Part shown: piece by piece, positions 35,308-42,824 of the stretch
Position numbering within the stretch: position 1 is the stretch's first letter
Layout of the letters: each line of letters opens with the position of its first letter
Source: Weissella thailandensis
GTDB taxonomy: Bacteria; Bacillota; Bacilli; Lactobacillales; Lactobacillaceae
Reading direction: 5' to 3'
DNA: 42,824 bases
NCBI RefSeq assembly: GCF_005405465.1
Contig: NZ_BJEC01000019.1
Location: 1 to 42,824, forward strand
Position numbers and translations under genes: made by a program
The notes under the pieces: generated by a model
What the model saw: the letters and a program-made list of their open reading frames with translations, nothing else
Database searches by the model: none
What the model was told of the DNA's origin: nothing

Positions 35308-36138
35308 TTACTTTGCTAAAAACCCAAAATAAGCAATAACAAAAATACTTAATACGATACGATACCAACCAAACGCCTTAAAGTCGTTGTTCTTAATATA
35401 ATTAAGCAAGAATCTAATCGATAGGTAAGCAACAATGAATGATACCACTGTTCCAGTAATTAGAACCATTGTTTGTGTCCCAGTAAATGCGCCACCATGA
35501 CTAAAATACTTAAATATTTTTAGGAAAGAAGCGCCAAACATCGTTGGAATAGCAAGGAAAAATGAAAACTCTGTTGCTACAAAACGAGATGTACCAATCA
35601 AAATAGCTCCCAAAATCGTTGCCCCAGATCTTGAAGTTCCTGGAATCAACGAAAGCACTTGAAAGGTTCCAATAATAAATGCTGTTTGGTAAGGTAAATT
35701 ATTTAAACTCGTAAAATGAGGTGTTCGTTGTTCATTACGATTTTCAATAACGATGAACAAAATACCATAGATCAAAAGTGTTGCAGCAACAACTTGCCAG
35801 TTCATTAGGTGCGCATCCATCCAGTCATTCAACAATAACCCGATAATCACTGACGGAATCACAGCAACCAACACTTTCAACCATAGAATCCAAGTATCAT
35901 GCTTTTCAACTGTATTTTTCTTATTAGACAAGGGATTTAATTTATGGAAATAAATAACAACAACTGCCAGAATGGCACCTAGTTGAATCACCACATTAAA
36001 CATATCCGTAAACTGCGTTGACTGTTTCATTTGGATAAATTCATCGGCCAAAATTAAATGACCTGTAGAACTAATTGGCAGAAATTCTGTAATACCTTCA
36101 ACTATTCCCAGAATAACTGCCTTAATAATATCAAACAT
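35308..36138 (-). CDS. uppP: Undecaprenyl-diphosphatase (bacitracin resistance)
   Basis: A 276-residue membrane enzyme that recycles the undecaprenyl lipid carrier for cell-wall synthesis. Signature blocks [20 protein letters not shown] (residues 12-31) and [12 protein letters not shown] are complete, with about eight membrane helices. AGAGG precedes the ATG. Single gene; TTGACA at 36214-36209 may be its -35, but the -10 is unclear. Confidence 0.96.
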   Translation of the reverse strand: MFDIIKAVILGIVEGITEFLPISSTGHLILADEFIQMKQSTQFTDMFNVVIQLGAILAVVVIYFHKLNPLSNKKNTVEKHDTWILWLKVLVAVIPSVIIGLLLNDWMDAHLMNWQVVAATLLIYGILFIVIENRNEQRTPHFTSLNNLPYQTAFIIGTFQVLSLIPGTSRSGATILGAILIGTSRFVATEFSFFLAIPTMFGASFLKIFKYFSHGGAFTGTQTMVLITGTVVSFIVAYLSIRFLLNYIKNNDFKAFGWYRIVLSIFVIAYFGFLAK

Positions 36139-36236
36139 CGTTTAAACCTCTATTATATTTAGATTTTTTATAATCAAATTTAAGAATGCCATACACTAGA
36201 TAATTATGTCAAGCGAATAACAATTCACCTATCCGT

Positions 36237-36283
36237 TAAAAAAGATCGAAATTCATCCTTCTAAAGATGGTTATTTCGATCTT
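36237..36283 (-). terminator. Terminator after the 86-aa ORF
   Basis: Perfect 12-bp outer stem (36240-36251 with 36272-36283) and TTTTTT on the minus strand. Confidence 0.85.
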
Positions 36284-36318
36284 TATACCTAAGGTAGGTA
36301 GTAATTAAACCTACCCTT

Positions 36319-36579
36319 TCATTCCTTTTTCTCTCCAAGCACAACTCTTATCATATCAGGATAAACACCGCCATCCTGATTTCTTTTCATCACTAGAGCC
36401 GTGAGAGCTTGTTTTAAATACTTTTCATTTTGGTCATTTATGGCTCGCCACGTTGCGAACCCACCCATTGCTTTCACTGTGATATGTCCCGTATCAACAT
36501 AAACATTTTGTCGACCTTCAATGTAATAATCATAGACAATTACATTTCTATCCTCATGTTGCTTGATGACGGTTAACAT
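36319..36579 (-). CDS. Hypothetical protein, 86 aa
   Basis: Not recognised. ATG at 36579 follows GTGAGAAG. Soluble, mixed alpha/beta, with VIVYDYYIEGRQNVYVDTGH and GGFATWRAIND. It has its own terminator, which supports a real gene. Confidence 0.65.
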   Translation of the reverse strand: MLTVIKQHEDRNVIVYDYYIEGRQNVYVDTGHITVKAMGGFATWRAINDQNEKYLKQALTALVMKRNQDGGVYPDMIRVVLGEKKE

Positions 36580-36688
36580 ATTACTTCTCACTTTTTATTG
36601 ACTATCGAGCTGGGCGACTCAACCATTATAACGCATCTCACGTTAATTACCAAAAGTTGATGTCAAACACCCTTCCTCTAAGTCCGGT

Positions 36689-37567
36689 TTAATCACCTAG
36701 TAGTTCTTTTGCAAGGTAGAAGCAACCATAAATACCTGCATTATCACCATTACCCACAGAAACAATATAATTATCTAATTCTGGCACTGCCAAATAATCG
36801 TGCAATTGTTCAGCAAAAGACTGACGAACCATTGGTAACAAAATATCCCGGTGTGGTACACCACCACCAAAGACGATTCGTTCTGGACGAAGAGTTGCCG
36901 TATAAGTAACAGCTGCTTGTGCCAAATAGAATGCCTCTATCTGCCAAGCTAAGTGATCATCAGGTAGTTCTTTCGCTGAAACTCCCCAGCGCTCTTCCAT
37001 TGCGGGACCAGCTGCCAAACCTTCCAAGCAGTGGTCACCATGGAAAGGACAATGACCAGCATAGTGATCCTGAAGGTGCTTAGCCATCATAATGTGACCA
37101 GCTTCAGGATGTGAATAACCACCAACAAATTGACCATTTGCGATAATTCCTGCCCCAACACCAGTACCAACAGTTAGATAGACAATATTGTCAACATCTG
37201 CAGCAGAACCTGAAACATACTCTGCCCAACCTGCAGCATTAACATCAGTTGTCCAATAATAAGGAATGTCTCGCCATTCTTTCATTGCACCAAGAAAATC
37301 AAATCCTGACCATCCCCGCTTAGGCGTGTCTAGCACATACCCATATGTCGCACTATCAGTTCTGACATCAATTGGTCCAAATGAAGCAATGCCAATTGCC
37401 GCAATATCTTCATATTGATCAAAAAATTCCTGTACTTTTTGGATAGTAGTCACACCATCTTCTGTTGGAAAACTTTCACGAGCAACCACAGACTCTGGTT
37501 CTTCAACTGGCGCGACGGCCACCACAAACTTCGTTCCACCTGCTTCAATTGCACCAAGTAATGCCAT
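36689..37567 (-). CDS. scrK: ROK-family fructokinase
   Basis: A 292-residue sugar kinase. GAIEAGGTKFVVAV is the phosphate-binding start, TVGTGVGAGI the second ATP loop, and the ROK zinc motif is GHCPFHGDHCLEGLAAGPA. The GHxxxxxHPGDxCxEG variant and length match fructokinases that phosphorylate fructose from sucrose. GGGGGAA precedes the ATG. LacI-like operators overlap the promoter, consistent with ScrR control. The symbol is by family resemblance. Confidence 0.85.
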   Translation of the reverse strand: MALLGAIEAGGTKFVVAVAPVEEPESVVARESFPTEDGVTTIQKVQEFFDQYEDIAAIGIASFGPIDVRTDSATYGYVLDTPKRGWSGFDFLGAMKEWRDIPYYWTTDVNAAGWAEYVSGSAADVDNIVYLTVGTGVGAGIIANGQFVGGYSHPEAGHIMMAKHLQDHYAGHCPFHGDHCLEGLAAGPAMEERWGVSAKELPDDHLAWQIEAFYLAQAAVTYTATLRPERIVFGGGVPHRDILLPMVRQSFAEQLHDYLAVPELDNYIVSVGNGDNAGIYGCFYLAKELLGD

Positions 37568-37603
37568 TTGGCAATTCCCCCTAAAATTTTATAGTATAAT
37601 GGT

Positions 37604-37675
37604 ATTTTAATCGATTACCGTATTAATTGCAATCGTTTACAAATATTGTTATAAAAGCATTTCAAACGTTTACGC
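37604..37675 (-). promoter_or_regulatory. Fructokinase promoter with LacI-family operator sites
   Basis: TTGCAA (37632-37627), 17-base spacer, TAAAAT (37609-37604). Three CG-centred near-palindromes overlap it: TAATCGATTA (37608-37617), TTGCAATCGTTTACAA (37627-37642) and TTCAAACGTTTACG (37661-37674). They fit LacI/GalR-type repressor or CcpA sites. Confidence 0.6.
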
Positions 37676-37718
37676 TTTTTACTAATATTAATGGCCTATA
37701 AAAAATATATCAACATAA

Positions 37719-37755
37719 AAAAACGCCTACCTTGCGCGTTTAGGTAGACGTTTTT
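37719..37755 (-). terminator. Terminator after the ABC permease gene
   Basis: 14-position stem (37719-37732 with 37742-37755, one mismatch) with T-runs on both strands. It lies on the upstream side of the fructokinase promoter and after the fructokinase gene's 5' end only, so for minus-strand reads it ends a transcript entering from the ABC operon's side; orientation is uncertain. Confidence 0.6.
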
Positions 37756-37846
37756 GTGTGGCATCGATGTCTTTAACTTTCGTTATTAACTCCACAACAT
37801 TTTGAATATGCTCCTATTATAACGTATTCTCTGAAAAAATGGCGAA

Positions 37847-39637
37847 TTACTTTTTAATTAATCGACGATACATCCAAACTGTTAGACAATAATAGATAGT
37901 GTACAAACATACGATGCCTATTAGAGAAGGTACGAAACCAAGATAGGCATTGCTTGCACCGGCCATTAATGGCGCAAACATTTGCAAGCCGAATATAACA
38001 TCTAAAATACCAATCGCCATTGGGATAACAAATAAGATACCCAAATCAACCGCAATTGTTTGCGTGATTTTTTTCTCACTCGTACCAATCATCGCTAACA
38101 CACGGTAACGATTCTTATCGTCGGCAACGCCTGACAAGGTCTTAAACATTAACGTCGCCGCCAACATTGCCAAAAAGCCAATTCCTAGGAATATTCCCAT
38201 GAATTCAATACCACCAAATATTCCTTTTAATTGACCATAAGTGGCATATGATCCAGTAGCAAACTCTGGCTTTGTCCCAACAATTTTTTCTTGTAACTTT
38301 TGGTTATGTGATAACGCCTGTTCATTAGCCATCATGTCAGATACTTTAACCATTTGGATCGTATGAGGGGTACCATGTGCTGTCATTTCTGATGCGTTTG
38401 CTGTTACAACAGCTTTAGCACTATACTGCTGATTTAAAATTTGATTAGCAATGCCATCTAATGTGTAATCATAGGCTGCTTGCTTCTTTAACCAATCACC
38501 AGTTACCCACTTTGTCTGCAAGCCAGAACCATTTTTTGATGATACTTTTGTTGGTAACTTGTGTTTGTTAAATTCTGCTGCATTAAAATAGACAGTTTGC
38601 CCTTTAACAACATATTGATAATCTTGCTGCCACTGTACACCCTTCAAGTTATTTGTATTAACTTTATCAGTGACGTAGGCCGCCGTCATTGGATATGTTT
38701 TTTCAGCCTGACTCGGTAACATACGATAGTAACCTTGCCCAACTGACATTGCACCTAATGCCAAAGCGAACATAACCGCAATCGAAGACAATATACGTTG
38801 ATAATCAGGTAAGCGGAATGCAAGCTGTCCATTCACAAATGCACGCAGTCCATGCAAACTATACGTTGAATGCCGTATCCAATTCGTAATCATTTTTAAT
38901 GTTCGACTGACAAACCAATACGTTCCCCAAACATTTAGTACTAAAATGACAACAAAACCAGATAACCCAATCTTAATAATATTAGGCATCAAAACATAAC
39001 TAGTCACTAGTAATCCCAGACCAATTAAACCAAGCACTGGGTCAATCACCTTGTGTACCACTGGTTGATTAACTTGTTTATTCGCTAATAATAACGCTAA
39101 AGTATCTTGCTTACGTAGCCGATGTCGGTTATACAAACCATTTAACGTAAACAACACAATGAAGAAAATCAATGTAACCAGCACTGATTTCATTGAAATA
39201 AATTGCCAATGCGCTAATTTCACACCCAAAAGACTCATCAAGTAGTGACTACTTAATTCTGTTAAAGCAAATCCAATCAGAATACCAATAATCGTGGCAA
39301 TAATTCCGATACTTAAAGTTTCTCGCAATAACAAAGAACCAATTTGTTTCTTTGTCGCTCCAAGCATTGACATCAATCCATACTCAGATTGTCGTAATCT
39401 TAACAAAAAGCCGTTTGCAAAATTTAAATAGACAAAAGTAATTAGTCCTAACAGTATTTCACCAATAACAAAGATAACTGAAATCTGGGACACAATCGTG
39501 TTGGATTCTAAAAATGCACGATTCGTGGCCATTGCGCTAAACATATAAAAGATAGCAGCCGAAATAATCAGGCCAACAAACAAGACAATGTAGTCACGCC
39601 ATTTAGACCGCAATGATTTTAAAGCAATTCCAAACAT
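37847..39637 (-). CDS. FtsX/BceB-family ABC transporter permease
   Basis: A 596-residue membrane protein with about ten helices and a large extracellular domain (about residues 300-480) between helices, the BceB/VraG plan. FtsX-type segments are at both ends (LRQSEYGLMSMLGATKKQIGSLL; DDKNRYRVLAMIGTSEKKITQ). Usually involved in sensing or removing peptide antibiotics. The ATPase gene is 9 bases upstream. No two-component genes are next to it; the kinase at 16-17 kb has the right minimal form to be a partner, but this is speculative. Confidence 0.87.
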   Translation of the reverse strand: MFGIALKSLRSKWRDYIVLFVGLIISAAIFYMFSAMATNRAFLESNTIVSQISVIFVIGEILLGLITFVYLNFANGFLLRLRQSEYGLMSMLGATKKQIGSLLLRETLSIGIIATIIGILIGFALTELSSHYLMSLLGVKLAHWQFISMKSVLVTLIFFIVLFTLNGLYNRHRLRKQDTLALLLANKQVNQPVVHKVIDPVLGLIGLGLLVTSYVLMPNIIKIGLSGFVVILVLNVWGTYWFVSRTLKMITNWIRHSTYSLHGLRAFVNGQLAFRLPDYQRILSSIAVMFALALGAMSVGQGYYRMLPSQAEKTYPMTAAYVTDKVNTNNLKGVQWQQDYQYVVKGQTVYFNAAEFNKHKLPTKVSSKNGSGLQTKWVTGDWLKKQAAYDYTLDGIANQILNQQYSAKAVVTANASEMTAHGTPHTIQMVKVSDMMANEQALSHNQKLQEKIVGTKPEFATGSYATYGQLKGIFGGIEFMGIFLGIGFLAMLAATLMFKTLSGVADDKNRYRVLAMIGTSEKKITQTIAVDLGILFVIPMAIGILDVIFGLQMFAPLMAGASNAYLGFVPSLIGIVCLYTIYYCLTVWMYRRLIKK

Positions 39638-39646
39638 ACGCTCCTC

Positions 39647-40399
39647 CTAATTGAAATTTCCTAATTCAGATAACACTTGTTGATAGAAAGCTTCTCTTGA
39701 ACGATTGTCACGGCTAATCGTTTTGGTAATTTGACCGTCTGTTAAAAACAAAATGCGTGAAGCAAATGACGCCGAGAAAGCATCATGGGTTACCATGACA
39801 ATCGAAATGCCTTCATTCTCATTAATCTGGTTCAAATAGTTCATCATTTCGCGTGCATTCCCTGAATCTAACGCACCGGTAGGTTCATCACCGAAAATAA
39901 GAGTTGGATTGTGTACTAAAGCTCGTGCAGCTCCCACTCGTTGTTGCTGCCCAACAGACAATTCAGTTGGATATTGTTTTAAATAAGACTCAATATGTAG
40001 CAACTCGGCCACTTTTTGAACAGCCTTTTTAATGTCCTTGGGACTAACTTTTTGCAAAGTGAGTGGTAAACTAATATTTTCCTGAACGGTTAAACTCTCA
40101 ATTAAACTATAATCTTGAAAAATAAATCCCATGTCCTGCCCACGGAATTTGGCAATTTCGGCATCATTCATTTGCAAAATATTTTTATTATTAATGGTCA
40201 CCGATCCGGACGAGGGCTGCATTAACGTTGAAAGAATATTTAACAATGTTGATTTTCCCGACCCTGATGGTCCCATGATTGCCACAAACTCTCCCTTGTC
40301 GACTGTTAACGATAGATTGTGTAGTACTTCATGTGCTACCCCTGCCGTACTTGCATATGTCTTATTTAACTGATTGGCATTTAGAACTGGTTCAGTCAT
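39647..40399 (-). CDS. ABC transporter ATP-binding protein (BceA/MacB type)
   Basis: A 250-residue ATPase: Walker A GPSGSGKSTLLN, Q-loop GFIFQDYSLIESLT, signature LSVGQQQRVGAARAL and Walker B LIFGDEPTGALDSGN. The signature LSVGQ differs from the usual LSGGQ by one residue. ATG at 40399 follows GGAGAA. First gene of a two-gene operon with the permease at 37847-39637. Confidence 0.92.
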   Translation of the reverse strand: MTEPVLNANQLNKTYASTAGVAHEVLHNLSLTVDKGEFVAIMGPSGSGKSTLLNILSTLMQPSSGSVTINNKNILQMNDAEIAKFRGQDMGFIFQDYSLIESLTVQENISLPLTLQKVSPKDIKKAVQKVAELLHIESYLKQYPTELSVGQQQRVGAARALVHNPTLIFGDEPTGALDSGNAREMMNYLNQINENEGISIVMVTHDAFSASFASRILFLTDGQITKTISRDNRSREAFYQQVLSELGNFN

Positions 40400-40441
40400 G
40401 ATTTTTCTCCTAATTATCATTTCATTTATGTTACAGACAAT

Positions 40442-40471
40442 ACTATACACAATCTAATATTAGACTGTCAA
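40442..40471 (-). promoter_or_regulatory. ABC operon promoter with internal palindrome
   Basis: TTGACA (40471-40466), 18-base spacer, TATAGT (40447-40442). The spacer holds the perfect 12-base palindrome TCTAATATTAGA, extending to an 18-base near-palindrome (40450-40467). A repressor bound here would cover the whole core promoter. Confidence 0.65.
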
Positions 40472-40491
40472 ATTATATTTTTGGTTTTCAA

Positions 40492-40539
40492 AAAAATAAT
40501 GGCTATCAGAATAACTAAACGTTATCCTAATAACCATTA
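40492..40539 (-). terminator. Terminator after the EIIC-like gene
   Basis: Stem arms 40497-40506 and 40530-40539 (10 bp with a G-U), with further inner pairing, then TTTTTTTG on the minus strand. Confidence 0.8.
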
Positions 40540-40544
40540 CAAAA

Positions 40545-41588
40545 TTAAACTTCTGGCAACTTTAAGTCCTTTGACTCAACTAACTGCAATTTATCAATAA
40601 AAATGTATTTCATAATCAAGGCCATAGCAATCGGTACAATGAAGAAAGTTAAGATAACTCGCAAGCCAATCCCACTACCAGCTGATTCATTAAGAGCTGT
40701 GATAGGTCCAATGAAACCTGACATACCAAATCCTGCAGAGAAGGGCGTTCCTGACATACTTAGTACACTAGAAACACCACCTGCAACTGCTGATGCAATT
40801 ATGACAGGAATAAATAACTTTGGCTTTGACAACATATTAGCCATTTGAATTTTTGGTGAACCCATGAAATGGGCAATAAATAGGCCCCATGAATTCTCTT
40901 TCATGCTCATAATAGCTAATACAATTGAAGCCGTCACAATACCAGTATTAGCGGCACCAGCACCAATACCCGTCAACCCAATCGCAGTTGCGATACCAAC
41001 TGAAGACAATGGTGAAACAATCAACACAGCAAAAATAATACCCAACAAGATACCCATAACTAGCGGCGCTGTCTGTGTAGCAGCATCAACGACCGCACCA
41101 ATCGCATCTTGAATCGCTACCATCACTGGTAATGTTAATAGCCCTAAGCCACCACCGACGACCAAAACCGCTAATGGTTCAAACACTGCTCGTAATTGTC
41201 CTAATAACTTATGAAAGACAATCGTTACAATACTTGCCATAAAGGTTGTTAGCATAATATTCAGAATCACACCTGATCCACTAATAACATACTGTCCACC
41301 GTGAACCGTTACGACTCCTGAAGCAATGAATGTTGCCAAGGCCATTGATGCACTTTCAACAGTACCGAACTTAAGCAAAGTTCCCACCGCAAACGCTGCG
41401 ATAATTGGTAACGCACTTTGCGCTAACGTCACCATCATGGTTAGCGTTTTAACAATCTCTATTTGAGGCATTGCTGCCAATAACTGGCTCACAATTGCTG
41501 CTGGCATCAGTGCCACAATAATTCCACTAGCATTCCCATTTAAAATAGCCGAGCCAAATTCTTTTTTACTTAATTTTCGCGCTTCCAT
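40545..41588 (-). CDS. EIIC-like membrane transporter (PTS_EIIC_2 family)
   Basis: A 347-residue protein with about ten membrane segments rich in Gly/Ala/Ile. ILNGNASGIIVALMPAAIVSQLLAA near the start and GIGAGAANTGIVTASIVLAIMSMKENSWGLFIAHFMGSPKIQMANMLSKPK spread over the middle resemble the stand-alone EIIC-type family without IIA/IIB. No PTS partner domains are near, so it may not be sugar-specific. ATG at 41588 follows AGGAGA. A leader peptide with Phe/Tyr codons and attenuator hairpins precede it. Confidence 0.75.
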   Translation of the reverse strand: MEARKLSKKEFGSAILNGNASGIIVALMPAAIVSQLLAAMPQIEIVKTLTMMVTLAQSALPIIAAFAVGTLLKFGTVESASMALATFIASGVVTVHGGQYVISGSGVILNIMLTTFMASIVTIVFHKLLGQLRAVFEPLAVLVVGGGLGLLTLPVMVAIQDAIGAVVDAATQTAPLVMGILLGIIFAVLIVSPLSSVGIATAIGLTGIGAGAANTGIVTASIVLAIMSMKENSWGLFIAHFMGSPKIQMANMLSKPKLFIPVIIASAVAGGVSSVLSMSGTPFSAGFGMSGFIGPITALNESAGSGIGLRVILTFFIVPIAMALIMKYIFIDKLQLVESKDLKLPEV

Positions 41589-41631
41589 ATGATTTCTCCT
41601 GTTTTTATTCATCCATTATCTGACTGTCATC

Positions 41632-41667
41632 AGTACTCAGTTTTTCCAAATAAAAAAACTGAGTACT
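41632..41667. repeat. 14-bp perfect inverted repeat overlapping the attenuator terminator
   Basis: AGTACTCAGTTTTT (41632-41645) and AAAAACTGAGTACT (41654-41667) with an 8-base loop. The 41654-41667 arm is also the 3' half of the attenuator terminator, giving it an alternative partner in read-through RNA. Confidence 0.65.
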
Positions 41668-41785
41668 TTCTTTGAAAATACCCAGTCCCGATATGCCTTA
41701 ACAGCTAATTAAGTCATATTTATTTGGTTCCGGATATTTTCTCTATCCGAAACCTAGCAAAAATGCTTTTGGTCATTTCGGATAG
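41652..41785 (-). promoter_or_regulatory. Attenuator hairpins upstream of the EIIC-like gene
   Basis: Directly after the leader stop codon, segment 1 (41785-41776) pairs perfectly over 10 bp with segment 2 (41752-41743). Segment 2, extended to 41754, can instead pair with segment 3 (41736-41726) over 11 positions with one wobble. A terminator (41686-41679 with 41665-41658, one wobble, then TTTTTTT) follows. How segment choice is passed to the terminator is not clear by eye. Confidence 0.65.
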
Positions 41786-41848
41786 TCACCTAAAAAAACC
41801 AAAAGTAAAATACACTGATCCAGTTGTTAACATCTTATGTACCATCAT
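41786..41848 (-). CDS. Aromatic-rich leader peptide, 20 aa
   Basis: AAAGGAGC precedes tandem ATGs; the peptide ends ...VYFTFGFFR and then TGA. Five of the last nine residues are Phe or Tyr, all Phe codons being TTT. The stop codon touches the first attenuator stem. This is the layout of ribosome-mediated attenuation, with Phe-tRNA supply as the likely signal. Confidence 0.6.
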   Translation of the reverse strand: MMVHKMLTTGSVYFTFGFFR

Positions 41849-41878
41849 TTTTGCTCCTTTGTTTAATTGATAAGTATA

Positions 41879-41906
41879 ATTCTAATCTATTTTTCATTTT
41901 TGTCAA
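41879..41906 (-). promoter_or_regulatory. Promoter of the leader peptide / EIIC-like operon
   Basis: TTGACA (41906-41901), 16-base spacer, TAGAAT (41884-41879). Confidence 0.7.
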
Positions 41907-41924
41907 CACGTTTTAATCATTATA

Positions 41925-42004
41925 AATAAAAAAGCGCCGTATATCTACGACGCTTTGTACATAAAATGTACTAGATAGTCATTAGTTTAACTACCACGGG
42001 GAAT
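41925..42004 (-). ncRNA. Candidate small RNA with C-rich single-stranded motif
   Basis: TTCGCA-18-TATACT (42040-42011) predicts a start near 42004. The RNA has an early TTCCCCGTGG, a small hairpin GTACA/TGTAC, and a terminator (41956-41946 with 41941-41931, one wobble; TTTTTT). C-rich unpaired motifs of this kind pair with ribosome sites in other Firmicute sRNAs. No ORF supported. Confidence 0.45.
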
Positions 42005-42084
42005 AACTATAGTATATCGATATGCTATAAAATATGCGAATAATCTGTTTATAATTATTTTCTAACAAAGCAAATAAAATGCAT

Positions 42085-42390
42085 AAAAAAATCGCTCTGC
42101 GTATCCGCAAGGCGACATGGTGTGGTTGACGACCCACAAAATATTTTTTGATTGTGAAAGCGTTGATGTTGATAAAGAGTCGTCCCATCACCCTCTTACT
42201 GCTCGAACTGTTAAATAAGTTATCATTCTCATTTTTTCTGAAGGAGAAGAGTTTTCAGCAAGTTTCTGAGATTAAACAATCATTCGAACAGTAAGAGTGA
42301 AATGCGACAATTAACATCCTAGCGGTCCCCATCCGCTAGTGTTTCATAATCTTGATTAGTTTTGCATACGTTCCCCCGTATCCTTAACAC
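42085..42390 (-). ncRNA. Candidate large structured RNA with cre-like site at its 5' side
   Basis: Successive stems on the minus strand: ATACG/CGTAT (42381-42366), CTAGCGG/CCGCTAG (42340-42319), a 15-position stem with one mismatch (42296-42281 with 42208-42193) closing a 70-base interior, GACGAC/GTCGTC (about 42184-42130) with an inner CACAA/TTGTG, and a terminator (TCGC-TGCG with CGCA-GCGA, then TTTTTTT, 42115-42087). No convincing -10/-35 found. Confidence 0.45.
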
Positions 42391-42399
42391 ATTTATTAT

Positions 42400-42413
42400 T
42401 GTAAGCGTTTCCA
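42400..42413. promoter_or_regulatory. Orphan cre-like site
   Basis: TGTAAGCGTTTCCA matches the CcpA consensus at all but one position. The nearest possible target is the structured segment to its left. Confidence 0.6.
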
Positions 42414-42550
42414 ATGAATTTGTAAACCCCCTACATGAAATTAATTTCATTTTATTGGTATGAATGCCATTAATTATATGTATTTATAATTAATTTCTAT
42501 CAAATATTCTTTGTCCAAAGAAAAAGGAGCTAGAAATCTCATTCCTAGCT

Positions 42551-42602
42551 TGAACTGAACCCCGTAAGTTGGAGTAATTTCCAAAACTTACGGGGTTTTA
42601 CT
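42551..42602 (+). repeat. Left end of the right-hand IS with terminator-like hairpin
   Basis: The IS appears to start at TGAACTGAACCCC (42551). A 12-bp stem (42559-42570 with 42585-42596) followed by TTTTACT precedes the transposase ATG, the same plan as at the left edge. Confidence 0.55.
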
Positions 42603-42824
42603 ATGTTTTCAAAAGAAGTACAAATTGAAGCAGTCACGATGTACCTACAAGGTATTCCGCCTTATAAAATACGGAAAAAGTTTGGTATTAAAGGAACAGA
42701 CACCATTCGTAACTGGGTTACTAATATCAAGGAACTTGGTGTCTATGGATTAAACAACGCTAGTCAAAGTAAGACAAATTATCAATATTCCTTTAAAATC
42801 AAGGTAATTCAATGGCGACTTGAG
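42603..42824 (+). CDS. IS3/IS150-like transposase OrfA, 5' part cut by window edge
   Basis: 74 codons are visible (MFSKEVQIEAVTMYLQGIPP start). It has two helix-turn-helix units (residues about 10-45: KIRKKFGIKGTDTIRNWV; and from about 60: YQYSFKIKVIQWRLE), as in InsJ-type OrfA proteins that bind the IS ends. The gene continues beyond the window. Ribosome site weak, as is common in IS genes. Confidence 0.85.
   Translation, partial: MFSKEVQIEAVTMYLQGIPPYKIRKKFGIKGTDTIRNWVTNIKELGVYGLNNASQSKTNYQYSFKIKVIQWRLE

Noticed and set aside
41991-42191. A 66-residue minus-strand ORF
   Set aside because: It contains a predicted terminator, has no ribosome site and no family resemblance; the segment looks like structured non-coding DNA.
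42114-42209. Short plus-strand ORF starting ATGGTGTGG in the structured region
   Set aside because: No ribosome site, and the whole segment is explained better by base-pairing stems.
42528-42550. Hairpin just left of the right-hand IS (AGCTAG...CTAGCT)
   Set aside because: On the minus strand it resembles a terminator with a T-run, but no gene ends here; probably an old neighbour cut by the IS.
1-42824. CRISPR array, prophage or integrative element spanning the window
   Set aside because: No spaced direct repeats of CRISPR type, no cas, phage structural or integrase genes were seen; accessory signs are limited to IS fragments, topB and the genes after ssrA.

Overview
The window looks like the chromosome of a low-GC lactic acid bacterium, most like the Leuconostocaceae (Weissella/Leuconostoc). 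That is inferred from AT-rich codon use, the Lactobacillales-type ribosomal proteins, the tmRNA tag ending YALAA, PepC and GlcU-type sugar uptake; I could not run a database search, so genus is a guess. Almost all genes lie on the minus strand. Both edges are cut inside different IS3/IS150-like elements that point outwards.

Layout: (1) 0.2-5 kb: anchored cyclophilin and the polyamine ABC operon potABCD. (2) 5-13.7 kb: core information genes: rpsL-rpsG-fusA (str operon), a short prepilin-peptidase gene on the plus strand, infC-rpmI-rplT with an L20-type leader and a non-AUG infC start, efp, asp23-nusB, then pgi. (3) 13.8-18 kb: galM, a 109-nt palindromic repeat element, glcU, and a two-component system. 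(4) 18-25.3 kb: a cytosine salvage cluster (codB-topB-codA) behind an attenuator, with topoisomerase III between permease and deaminase, then mscS and guaC. (5) 25.4-29.6 kb: ssrA (tmRNA), a candidate type I toxin-antitoxin module, a sugar acetyltransferase, a CadD exporter with an ArsR/CzrA-like sensor, and a T-box-controlled 2-keto-4-pentenoate hydratase broken by one amber codon. (6) 29.6-37.6 kb: Rrf2/metallo-beta-lactamase pair, pepC, arylsulfotransferase, uppP, ROK fructokinase, and two candidate small RNAs between uppP and the sulfotransferase. (7) 37.8-42.5 kb: a BceAB/MacB-type ABC pair with a palindrome inside its promoter, an EIIC-like membrane transporter behind what looks like a Phe-codon leader-peptide attenuator, and about 0.5 kb of heavily structured non-coding DNA before the right-hand IS.

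The strongest candidates for undescribed biology are regulatory RNAs: the aromatic leader peptide with mutually exclusive hairpins at 41.65-41.85 kb, the convergent toxin/antisense pair at 26.1-26.4 kb, the rod-shaped repeat at 14.97-15.17 kb, and the cre-linked structured segment at 42.09-42.4 kb. All are read from sequence only; no folding program, homology search or expression data was available.
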